NCBI GenBank assembly: GCA_017410585.1
Contig: JAFQQM010000037.1
Coordinates: 1 to 64,000 of the forward strand
DNA: 64,000 nt
Reading direction: 5' to 3'
From: Clostridia bacterium
Lineage (GTDB): Bacteria > Bacillota > Clostridia > Oscillospirales > Acutalibacteraceae
The notes below the pieces were generated by a model, which was given only the letters and a program-made list of their open reading frames with translations, ran no database searches and was not told the DNA's origin. The position numbers were made by a program, and so were the translations under genes. Shown piece after piece: positions 1 to 7,017 of the stretch. The stretch's first letter is position 1. Each line of letters begins with the position of its first letter.

Positions 1-65
1 CAGCCTATCGGCAGTCGAAAACACGAAAATCATCCCAAAATCCATAAGACCGGCGGTGCAAAGCA

Positions 66-170
66 GTTTTTTGAAAAGAAAACGGTTAGCGAGACAACGA
101 TGATTGCGAGCGCATACTGGCGTATGACGAGCAATCAGAGGACGCATCGCGCCGGTTTCTTTCAAAAAAC
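66..170. repeat. Imperfect inverted repeat able to fold into a long hairpin
   Basis: The arm at 66-85 (GTTTTTTGAAAAGAAAACGG) is nearly complementary to 152-170 (CCGGTTTCTTTCAAAAAAC). Inside them GATTGC/GCAATC and CATAC/GTATG also pair, giving one extended imperfect stem of about 105 bases. No credible gene occupies positions 1-200, although one plus-strand frame is open from the window edge. It could be a structured RNA, a degenerate mobile repeat, or part of a 3' UTR from beyond the window. Confidence 0.4.
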
Positions 171-200
171 CGTTGCGAGTTCGGTTCGCTTATGGTATAC

Positions 201-234
201 AAAAATCCCTTGGACAACGGTCCAAGGGATTTTT
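201..234. terminator. Bidirectional intrinsic terminator downstream of mscL
   Basis: ATCCCTTGGAC (205-215) and GTCCAAGGGAT (220-230) form a perfect 11-bp stem with a 4-base loop. Runs of A on the left and T on the right let it work on both strands. It closes the alaS-hinT-exonuclease-mscL operon. Confidence 0.85.
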
Positions 235-247
235 CTTATGGGTGGGA

Positions 248-823
248 TTATTCCAGTTTGGAGGTGCAATGCGGGCAACGGGTCGCCGCAATGGCGATCT
301 CGCTGCAGCAGTGCGGGCAGACCTTGGTGGTCGGCTCGGCCGGAGCGGGCGCGGGTTCTTCTTCCTTCTTCTTGCCAAGGTTGCTCAGCGCGTTGATGCC
401 CTTGACCAGCAGGAAGATGATGATCGCCATAATGAGGAAGTCGATGACCGCGGTGATGAAGGTGCCGTAAGCAAATACCGAAGCACCGGCCGCGGTCGCG
501 TCAGCGGCGGTGAACACCACCGGCACCGAAGCGGTACCGGCCGCTTCCGCGGCGGCATCCGCCGTCACCTGTGCCGCCGCGATCGCCGCGTCGACCAGTT
601 CCTGACCCTTCAGCACGACGTACTGATCGGCAAAATTGGTGCCGCCGGTGATGAGACCGATGAACGGCATAATGAGGTCGTTGACCGCCGAGGTCACGAT
701 CTTTTGGAATGCACCGCCGATGATAACGCCGACGGCCAGATCCAGCACGTTTCCGCGCATCACAAAGGCTTTGAATTCTTCAAGGATCTTGCTGGGTTTC
801 TTCTCTTTTTTCTCTTTTGCCAT
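248..823 (-). CDS. mscL: Large-conductance mechanosensitive channel MscL with zinc-ribbon tail
   Basis: This inner-membrane pore opens under membrane tension to release solutes during osmotic downshock. The 191-residue product begins [12 protein letters not shown], followed by the conserved N-terminal amphipathic helix and first transmembrane segment ([20 protein letters not shown]), then a periplasmic-type loop and second transmembrane helix. The start is fixed by an AAAGGAG site just upstream. The last about 25 residues carry two CPHC-type pairs (CPHCCSEI...CPHCTSKLE), a small zinc-ribbon-like extension absent from classical MscL of about 135 residues. The loop is also longer, rich in Ala and Val. 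It is the last gene of the alaS T-box operon, starting two bases after the exonuclease stop. The identification is secure; the role of the tail is unknown. Confidence 0.95.
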   Translation of the reverse strand: MAKEKKEKKPSKILEEFKAFVMRGNVLDLAVGVIIGGAFQKIVTSAVNDLIMPFIGLITGGTNFADQYVVLKGQELVDAAIAAAQVTADAAAEAAGTASVPVVFTAADATAAGASVFAYGTFITAVIDFLIMAIIIFLLVKGINALSNLGKKKEEEPAPAPAEPTTKVCPHCCSEIAIAATRCPHCTSKLE

Positions 824-825
824 AA

Positions 826-1707
826 TTAGTTCTCTCCTTTTGTTATTGTTTCCGGCTCGGCCGGTTTCGGTACTTTTTCGTTGAGTTTGCGCTTGACCGC
901 CACACCCTCGTATTTTTTCTTCACCTGCACCCGTGCGGAGTAATCCTTTCCGCAAGCGGGGCAGACCATATCCGCAAAGAAGGATTGATTGAAAAAGCGC
1001 CAATCCTTTTTGGTGCGCAACCGTCGATGACAGGCGTTGCAGCGGAAGGACAGATATCCGCTTTTCACCAAGGGATGATGGATATCCCCGATAACGTACG
1101 GTTTAAAGGTGAGCCGTTTATAAAACTCCTCGTCCGCCGGACGGATGACCGCTTCGAAACTTTTGCGGTCAAACAGTTTGGCCAGCACGCGGGCGGTCAT
1201 TTCGCTGTCGTCCTGCGCCCGATGAGCGGTCAGCCCTTCGTCGCTGATCCCCAGCGCCTCGCAGGCGCGCTTGAGACCCATCTGCTGTCCGTCGTTGTTT
1301 TCCATCCGACTCTGGCAGTAGGCCTGCGCATCGACGTAATTTTGCATCCACGGCAGATGCGTTTTCTTGAAGAAGAACCGGTAGTTTTCCACCAGAACCG
1401 ACAGATCGGTGTTGCTCCAAGTCAACAGCACCGACGGCCCGTTGCCGATCCACTGGGTCAACTCCTCCATCGCCCGCTGAAAACTGTCGCCGTTTTCCAA
1501 TTCTTCGGCCTCAATGCCGGTCAGATCGGTGACCAGATGGGTGATCTTCTTGCTGACCACCGGTCGGATCATCGCGTGGAAACCGCCGATCTTGCGCATC
1601 CGGTCATCCAACATCGTTGCGCCGATCTCAATAATCTCATTGAAATACCCGTGCGCCGCCTTTGACCAAGAGCCGTTCCACTCCAGATCCATTACAACGT
1701 ATCTCAC
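826..1707 (-). CDS. DEDD-family 3'-5' exonuclease
   Basis: The 293-residue protein is a DnaQ/RNase T-type exonuclease that would remove nucleotides from 3' ends. Exo I is [10 protein letters not shown] (D and E ligands near residues 7-9), followed by [10 protein letters not shown]. Exo II lies around residues 100-110 ([12 protein letters not shown]) and Exo III in the [14 protein letters not shown] stretch, where H and D give the DEDDh type. The C-terminus adds paired cysteines (CNACHRRL...CPACGKDY), probably a zinc ribbon for nucleic acid binding. The start is GTG, three bases after hinT, with only a weak GGGG ribosome site; ATG at 1692 is an alternative. It is the third gene in the Ala T-box operon. 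Whether it acts on DNA or RNA cannot be told. Confidence 0.85.
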   Translation of the reverse strand: MRYVVMDLEWNGSWSKAAHGYFNEIIEIGATMLDDRMRKIGGFHAMIRPVVSKKITHLVTDLTGIEAEELENGDSFQRAMEELTQWIGNGPSVLLTWSNTDLSVLVENYRFFFKKTHLPWMQNYVDAQAYCQSRMENNDGQQMGLKRACEALGISDEGLTAHRAQDDSEMTARVLAKLFDRKSFEAVIRPADEEFYKRLTFKPYVIGDIHHPLVKSGYLSFRCNACHRRLRTKKDWRFFNQSFFADMVCPACGKDYSARVQVKKKYEGVAVKRKLNEKVPKPAEPETITKGEN

Positions 1708-1710
1708 GGG

Positions 1711-2049
1711 TTACCCCATTTCCCCAAGGCGGCGACCGCCGAGGATATGAAAATGCAGATGCCCCACCGTCTGGCCGGCCTCTTCACCGTTGTTGGTGAC
1801 GACGCGGTAATCGGTGATGCCGAGTTTTTCGGCAATGGACGGAATGACCGAGAACAGATGCCCCACGACAGCGGCGTTGTCGCTGTTTAACTCGCAGACA
1901 CCGCAGGCAATATGGGCCTTCGGAATGACCAGCACGTGCACCGGTGCGACCGGTGCAATGTCGTGGAAAGCCAACACGGTATCGTCCTCATAGACTTTGT
2001 TGGAGGGAATCTCACCCGCCGCGATCTTACAAAACAGACAGTTTTCCAT
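1711..2049 (-). CDS. hinT: HIT-family nucleotide hydrolase (HinT-like)
   Basis: This 112-residue histidine-triad protein is of the HinT type, which hydrolyses purine nucleoside phosphoramidates such as aminoacyl-adenylates. The catalytic triad HLHFH is at residues 97-101, and the N-terminal zinc-binding CLFC is at residues 4-7. An AAGGAGG site eight bases upstream fixes the ATG. It lies 14 bases after alaS in the same operon. That placement is interesting because HinT-type enzymes can clear aminoacyl-AMP made by tRNA synthetases; the functional link is inference. Length and sequence are typical, with nothing broken. Confidence 0.93.
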   Translation of the reverse strand: MENCLFCKIAAGEIPSNKVYEDDTVLAFHDIAPVAPVHVLVIPKAHIACGVCELNSDNAAVVGHLFSVIPSIAEKLGITDYRVVTNNGEEAGQTVGHLHFHILGGRRLGEMG

Positions 2050-2063
2050 GGTGTTGGCCTCCT

Positions 2064-4691
2064 TTACAGCATCACCTTCAACTCAGCCGCCGCCGCATCG
2101 GCCACGTCACCGAGTTTGGACAGATCCTTACCGGCACCCATAGCGCTGTCGGGGCGACCGCCGCCGTTACCGCCGCAAAGGGTGGTGACCGCTTTGATGA
2201 GTTTGCCGGCATGTGCGCCCGCTTTCACCGCATCCGCCGAGCAGATGCAGGCAAAAGACAGCGTATCGGTCTTGCCGCAAAGCAGGACGACGGTGTTTTC
2301 CGGAATGGTGCTTTTGACGTTATCCGCCATTGTACGGATGGCGGCGCTGTCGCTGCCGTCCATCACGGCGACCGCCAACTTGAGCGATCCGACTTCCACC
2401 GCCGAACCGAGCAGATCGTTCAGTTTGGCGGCCGCCAGTTTGCTTTCGGCGGCGTCGCGCTCACGCTTGACGGCGTGCAGTTCGTTCATCAACTGTTCCG
2501 CACGGCGGGCAAGATCGTCCACCGAGTTGGCCTTCATCGCCGCGGCGGCTTCCGCCATCAGCGCCTGCAGACCCGCAATATACGCCAGCGAATTGTCGCC
2601 GGTCACCGCTTCGATACGGCGGACGCCCGCCGCTACCGAAGACTCGCTGACGATGTGGAACAGACCCACCTTGCCGATGTTGTCGACGTGGGTACCGCCA
2701 CACAGTTCCACCGACACCTGCGGCACGTTGACCACGCGGACGATGTCACCGTATTTCTCACCAAACAACGCCATCGCGCCCATCGCACGGGCTTCGTCGA
2801 TCGGCATTTCGCGCAGATCGGTGCCGATGGCTTCCAAGATCCAACCGTTGACCTTCGCCTCGACCGCTTTGAGTTCGTCGGCGGTCAACGCCTGAAAATG
2901 CGTAAAGTCAAAGCGCACGCGGCTGTCGTCTACCAACTGACCGGCCTGCTCGACGTGGGTGCCCAGCACCTCGCGGAGAGCCGCCTGCAACAGGTGAGCG
3001 GCGGTGTGGTTACGCATGATCGCCTTACGACGGTCCACGTCCACCGCCACGGTGACCGTGTCACCGACCGACAGCGTTCCCTCGTTGACGGTCACCGAAT
3101 GGAGAATGACGCTCTGATGATTTTTCTTGGTATCCACCACGCTGGCGGTGGCACCGGCAGAGGTCAGCGTGGCGGTATCGCCCACCTGACCGCCCGATTC
3201 GGCGTAGCAGCAGGAAGTATCCAGTACCAGTACGGCGTCTGCACCCGCTTCCACCGACTGCACGCGGGCATCGTTTTGCACGATCGCTTGCACCGTCGCT
3301 TCGCAGGTGAGATCGGTGTAGCCGACAAAATTCGTCGCGGTCATATCCGCCACCATATCCGCCTGACCCAGCCACGCGTCCGCGCCGGCATTCTTGCGGG
3401 CGTTACGCGCACGCTCACGCTGTTCCAACATCAGTTGGCGGAAGGTCTCCTCGTCGGCGGTCATACCGCGCTCGGCGAGGATCTCCTTGGTCAGATCCAG
3501 CGGGAAACCGAAGGTATCGTACAGACGGAACGCATCCTCGCCGGACAGCACGTCACCGTCGGCCGCGTCCATCATATCACCGAGAATTTGCAGACCCTGA
3601 TCGATGGTCTTGGCAAAACTCTCTTCTTCCACGTTGATCAGTTTGAGGATCATATCCTGCTTGTCACGCAGTTCGGGGTAGGACTGCTCGTTGCAGTCGA
3701 TGACCACCTTGGCTACCTCGCCGAGGAAGCAACCCTTGATCCCCAGCAGACGGCCGTGACGCGCCGCACGGCGAAGCAGACGGCGCAACACGTAACCGCG
3801 GCCTTCATTGGACGGCATCACGCCGTCACCGATCATAAAGGTGCAGGAACGCACGTGGTCGGTGATTACGCGAAGCGAGATATCCTGCTTTTTGTCATCG
3901 CCGTATTGGATGCCGGCAATAGCGCAGATCTTCTGCATAATGCTCTGCACGGTATCCACCAGAAACAGGTTATCCACGTCCTGCATCACGCAGGCCAAAC
4001 GCTCCAGACCCATACCGGTGTCGATGTTCGGATGCTCCAGAGGCGTATAGGTTCCCTTGCCGTCCGAATCGAACTGGGAGAACACGACGTTCCAGAATTC
4101 GATGTAACGGTCGCAGTCGCAACCCGGCTTGCAATCCGGCTTACCGCAACCGTGTTCCGGACCGCGGTCAAAGTGGATCTCGGTGCAGGGGCCGCAAGGA
4201 CCTTCGCCATGCTCCCAGAAGTTGTCTTTCTTGCCGAGGCGAACGATACGGGAGGGATCCAAACCCACCTTTTCGGTCCACATTTTGTAGGACTCTTCGT
4301 CATCCAGATAGATGGTCGCCCACAGCCGGTCTTTAGGCATCTCCAGCACTTCGGTGCAGAATTCCCATGCCCACGGGATGGCTTCCTCCTTAAAATAATC
4401 GCCGAAGGAGAAGTTGCCCAACATCTCAAAGAAGGTGCCGTGACGGTCGGTGACACCGACGTTTTCGATATCGCCGGTACGGATGCACTTCTGGCAGGTA
4501 GTCACCCGCCCGCGCGGCGGGGTGATCTCGCCGGTGAAGTATTTCTTCATCGGCGCCATGCCCGAGTTGATGAGCAATAGGCTCTTATCGTTTTTGGGAA
4601 CCAGCGAGAAGGAGGGGAGACGCAGATGCTCCTTGCTCTCAAAGAAAGAGAGATACTTCTCGCGCAGTTCGTTAAGTCCGGTCCATTTCAT
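2064..4691 (-). CDS. alaS: Alanine--tRNA ligase
   Basis: AlaRS charges tRNA-Ala in the cytoplasm and edits mischarged Ser and Gly. The 875-residue protein starts MKWTGLNELREKYLSFF and contains the class II core (motif 2 region with TCQKCIRTGDIENVG and HGTFFEMLGNFSFGDYF) and a zinc-type Cys cluster (CGKPDCKPGCDC). The editing domain has HTAAHLLQAALR and a C-x3-H pair in VELCGGTHVDNIG, and the C-Ala domain is GNGGGRPDSAMGAG. Length is normal. An in-frame upstream extension is rejected because it lies in the T-box leader. Expression should rise when uncharged tRNA-Ala accumulates. It heads the operon alaS-hinT-exonuclease-mscL. Confidence 0.97.
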   Translation of the reverse strand: MKWTGLNELREKYLSFFESKEHLRLPSFSLVPKNDKSLLLINSGMAPMKKYFTGEITPPRGRVTTCQKCIRTGDIENVGVTDRHGTFFEMLGNFSFGDYFKEEAIPWAWEFCTEVLEMPKDRLWATIYLDDEESYKMWTEKVGLDPSRIVRLGKKDNFWEHGEGPCGPCTEIHFDRGPEHGCGKPDCKPGCDCDRYIEFWNVVFSQFDSDGKGTYTPLEHPNIDTGMGLERLACVMQDVDNLFLVDTVQSIMQKICAIAGIQYGDDKKQDISLRVITDHVRSCTFMIGDGVMPSNEGRGYVLRRLLRRAARHGRLLGIKGCFLGEVAKVVIDCNEQSYPELRDKQDMILKLINVEEESFAKTIDQGLQILGDMMDAADGDVLSGEDAFRLYDTFGFPLDLTKEILAERGMTADEETFRQLMLEQRERARNARKNAGADAWLGQADMVADMTATNFVGYTDLTCEATVQAIVQNDARVQSVEAGADAVLVLDTSCCYAESGGQVGDTATLTSAGATASVVDTKKNHQSVILHSVTVNEGTLSVGDTVTVAVDVDRRKAIMRNHTAAHLLQAALREVLGTHVEQAGQLVDDSRVRFDFTHFQALTADELKAVEAKVNGWILEAIGTDLREMPIDEARAMGAMALFGEKYGDIVRVVNVPQVSVELCGGTHVDNIGKVGLFHIVSESSVAAGVRRIEAVTGDNSLAYIAGLQALMAEAAAAMKANSVDDLARRAEQLMNELHAVKRERDAAESKLAAAKLNDLLGSAVEVGSLKLAVAVMDGSDSAAIRTMADNVKSTIPENTVVLLCGKTDTLSFACICSADAVKAGAHAGKLIKAVTTLCGGNGGGRPDSAMGAGKDLSKLGDVADAAAAELKVML

Positions 4692-4712
4692 ACTTTTTTT
4701 CCAACCTTTCCG

Positions 4713-4968
4713 AAAATAAAAATAGCTTTCCCCCCAACGATTGGGACGAAAGCTTCCGTGGTACCACCCAAATTGCAGTGATCGCTGACCACTGCCACTC
4801 GTCTCCTTTAACGCAGGAATACGCCGCCCATTACGGCGGGACTCGGGAATGGCGCTTTGTTTCTCGCAACAAACGACCTTACAGCGCATCAGGGATGCGG
4901 TCGTTCTCTCTGGGAAGGAGAGGAACAAATGGTTTCCGTCAACGTCTTCTTTATATGAAAATAACTAC
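4713..4968 (-). promoter_or_regulatory. T-box riboswitch of alaS
   Basis: The leader RNA contains the T-box antiterminator core GGGUGGUACCACGG (4756-4769). This is followed by a terminator stem pairing 4724-4737 with 4741-4754 and then a U-rich tail. The UGGU in the core would pair with a tRNA 3' end carrying discriminator A, as expected for tRNA-Ala. Upstream is a long Stem I region; a GCC in the stretch AAGCGCCAUUCC is a candidate alanine specifier codon, but I did not fold the stem rigorously. Uncharged tRNA-Ala should favour read-through into the whole operon, including mscL. Confidence 0.9.
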
Positions 4969-4974
4969 TTAAAT

Positions 4975-5003
4975 AGTATAAACTCCCAATCGAAATTTGT
5001 CAA
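4975..5003 (-). promoter_or_regulatory. Sigma-A promoter of the alaS operon
   Basis: On the minus strand, TTGACA (4998-5003) is followed after 17 bases by TATACT (4975-4980). Transcription should begin near 4968, giving a T-box leader of about 275 bases before alaS. It is back to back with the divergent promoter at 5015-5043. Confidence 0.85.
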
Positions 5004-5014
5004 CCCTCTTTTAC

Positions 5015-5043
5015 TTGCGAAACGTTACTCTTTGTGCTAAAAT
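5015..5043 (+). promoter_or_regulatory. Sigma-A promoter of the M48-like protease gene
   Basis: TTGCGA (5015-5020), 17 bases, then TAAAAT (5038-5043), directly divergent from the alaS promoter. It precedes the gene at 5076 by a short leader. Confidence 0.65.
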
Positions 5044-5075
5044 AAGAAAGAATGCCGATGAGGAGGTGCCATGCT

Positions 5076-5606
5076 ATGGAATATCGTCTGATCCGCCAGT
5101 CCCGTAAGACGCTGTCGTTGCGTTTGGACGAGCAAGACGGTACGGTGGTGGTCACCGCTCCGCGGTGGATATCCCGCCGGCAGATCGATGCCTTCGTGAG
5201 CAAGCATGCCGATTGGATAGCCAAACAGCAAGTGCGCCGCCAACAGAAAAACGCGCTGGAAGCGACCTTAACGCCAAAACGGGTAGCGGAACTTAAGGCG
5301 CGTGCCAAAGCGGAATTACCGCCCAAGATCGCCGCCTATGCGGCAATTCTGGGGGTCAGACCCACCGGTTTCAAAGTCACTTCCGCCAAGAAACGCTTCG
5401 GCAGTTGCAGTGGTAAAAACAGTCTCTGCTTTTCGTGGCGGCTGATGCAGTACCCCGAAGAGGCGATCGACTACGTGGTCGTTCACGAACTGTGCCACAT
5501 TCTCCACCACGACCACAGCCGTGCCTTTTACGCGGCGGTGTCCTCGGTGATGCCGGATTACAAAGCCCGCCAAAAACGGCTGAAGGTCATCCCTTCGGAT
5601 GATTGA
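5076..5606 (+). CDS. YgjP-like (DUF45) zinc metallopeptidase
   Basis: The 176-residue protein belongs to the DUF45/YgjP family, related to SprT and WSS1 proteases. The zinc site HELCH is at residues 137-141 with a following HHDHS, where a further His can be the third ligand. Upstream is the family signature KKRFGSCSGKNSLCFSWRL. The ATG at 5076 is preferred to the one at 5052 because AGGAGG lies at 5061-5066. Its 3' end overlaps the end of the convergent dehydrogenase gene by 20 bases. The cellular substrate is unknown; relatives include DNA-protein crosslink proteases, but that function is not established for this family. Confidence 0.85.
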   Translation: MEYRLIRQSRKTLSLRLDEQDGTVVVTAPRWISRRQIDAFVSKHADWIAKQQVRRQQKNALEATLTPKRVAELKARAKAELPPKIAAYAAILGVRPTGFKVTSAKKRFGSCSGKNSLCFSWRLMQYPEEAIDYVVVHELCHILHHDHSRAFYAAVSSVMPDYKARQKRLKVIPSDD

Positions 5607-6546
5607 CCACGTTGGTGGGGCGTCCGTCCAACCAGTTTTGCAGGTTGTCGCAAACGATGCCCATCAACCGTGTGCGGGTCTCAAACGGCGCCCACGCCAC
5701 GTGCGGCGTCAGCGTGATACCGGCTACCCCCAACAGCGGACAACCCGCCGCCATCGGTTCGGTATGCAGTACGTCGACCGCCGCGCCCGATAATTGACCG
5801 TTGCGGACCGCGTCGGCAAGTGCCTTCTCATCGACGATGGGACCGCGGGCGGTGTTGACGAAATACGCTCCCGCCTTGCAAGCGGCGAATGCCGCCGCAT
5901 CGAATTTCCGATAACTCTGTTCGTTGAGCGGGGCGTGAACGCTGATAAAATCCGATTCCGCCAACAGCCGCTCAAAATCGACCGCTTCACTGCCGTCGGT
6001 GGGGGCGGTGCGGGTATGCACGATCACCCGCATGCCAAATGCTTTGGCGATCTTCGCCACCGCTTGACCGATGTGACCGTAGCCGAATAACCCCAGCGTT
6101 TTGCCTGCCAGTTCCAAAGTCGGGCAAACAAACGGCGAGAAGGTCGGCGACCGTAACCAACCGCCGCCTTGCACGAAGGTATTGTACTCGCCCACCCGAC
6201 TGGCGTGTTCCAGAATGAGCGCAAAGGTGTGCTGTGCCACCGCGTCGGTGGAATAACTGCCGGCGTTGCAGACGGTGATGCCGTGCGCGTCAGCGTAAGG
6301 CAGATCGACGTTGTTGTAGCCGGTGGCGAACAACCCGACGTATTTCAGGTTTTTGGCTTTGACCAGCGACTTTTCATCCAGTACGGTCTTGTTGCAGAGG
6401 ATGATATCTGCCTCCGCCACCCGATCGATAAACTGTTCGGGGGTCGAGAGGGAATACGGCACCACCCGCCCGTACGGCGTGAAGATGTCGCTGGAGATAT
6501 CGCCGTTGGTGATGGTCTGCCAGTCGGGTAATACGATGGTCAACAT
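5587..6546 (-). CDS. D-isomer-specific 2-hydroxyacid dehydrogenase (glycerate/hydroxypyruvate type)
   Basis: The 319-residue enzyme would reduce a 2-oxoacid with NAD(P)H in the cytoplasm. The Rossmann signature GLFGYGHIGQAVAKIAKAFG lies mid-protein, and the catalytic Arg is in NTARGPIVDE. The Glu and His follow in AAVDVLHTEPM and LTPHVAWAPFETR. This pattern, with NYNNVDLPYADAHGI-type N-terminal sequence, fits the glycerate dehydrogenase/hydroxypyruvate reductase group better than SerA or lactate dehydrogenase. An AAAGGAG site fixes the ATG at 6546. It is divergent from the UPF0178 gene, 33 bases away. The precise substrate cannot be read from sequence. Confidence 0.88.
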   Translation of the reverse strand: MLTIVLPDWQTITNGDISSDIFTPYGRVVPYSLSTPEQFIDRVAEADIILCNKTVLDEKSLVKAKNLKYVGLFATGYNNVDLPYADAHGITVCNAGSYSTDAVAQHTFALILEHASRVGEYNTFVQGGGWLRSPTFSPFVCPTLELAGKTLGLFGYGHIGQAVAKIAKAFGMRVIVHTRTAPTDGSEAVDFERLLAESDFISVHAPLNEQSYRKFDAAAFAACKAGAYFVNTARGPIVDEKALADAVRNGQLSGAAVDVLHTEPMAAGCPLLGVAGITLTPHVAWAPFETRTRLMGIVCDNLQNWLDGRPTNVVNHPKG

Positions 6547-6579
6547 AAAACACAACTCCTTTGGAAAGAGGGTCATTCT

Positions 6580-7017
6580 TTGCAGATTTTTATTGATGCA
6601 GACGGTTGTCCCGTGGTGGATATCACCATCCGCATAGCGGCACGGTTTGGGATCCCTTGCACCGTGCTTTGTGATACTGCCCACGTGTTTGAGCGGGAAG
6701 GCGCCGCCACCGTCACGGTGGAAAAGGGCGCTGACAGCGTGGATTTTAAACTGGTCAATCTGCTGAAAAGCGGAGATATCGCGGTGACGCAGGATTATGG
6801 GTTGGCGGCGATGTGTCTGGCACGCGGAGCGTATCCCATCAGCCAGAACGGGTTGGTGTTCACCGACCGTAACATCGACCAACTGCTGTTTTCCCGCTAC
6901 GTCAGTAAGAAGGTCCGTCGCGCCGGCGGACGGCTGAAAGGTCCTGCCAAACGGACGCCGGAACAGGATACCGCCTTTGAGGCGGCACTCATTCGATTGA
7001 TCACCGAGAAAGGATGA
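6580..7017 (+). CDS. YaiI/YqxD family protein (UPF0178, DUF188)
   Basis: The 145-residue protein matches the UPF0178 family: MQIFIDADGCPVVD at the N-terminus, EKGADSVDFKLVNLLKSGD, and a DYGLAA acidic motif. These resemble a PIN-like nuclease fold with acidic residues, but no activity is established. The start is TTG, supported by a GAAAGAGGG site eight bases upstream. The stop overlaps the tex start as ATGA, so translation is probably coupled. The C-terminus is basic (KKVRRAGGRLKGPAKR), consistent with nucleic acid contact. Confidence 0.88.
   Translation: MQIFIDADGCPVVDITIRIAARFGIPCTVLCDTAHVFEREGAATVTVEKGADSVDFKLVNLLKSGDIAVTQDYGLAAMCLARGAYPISQNGLVFTDRNIDQLLFSRYVSKKVRRAGGRLKGPAKRTPEQDTAFEAALIRLITEKG

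Noticed and set aside
1944..4580. Long plus-strand open frame of 878 codons
   Set aside because: It runs antisense to the unmistakable alaS gene, has no family resemblance and no ribosome site; it is a by-product of the codon bias of this genome.
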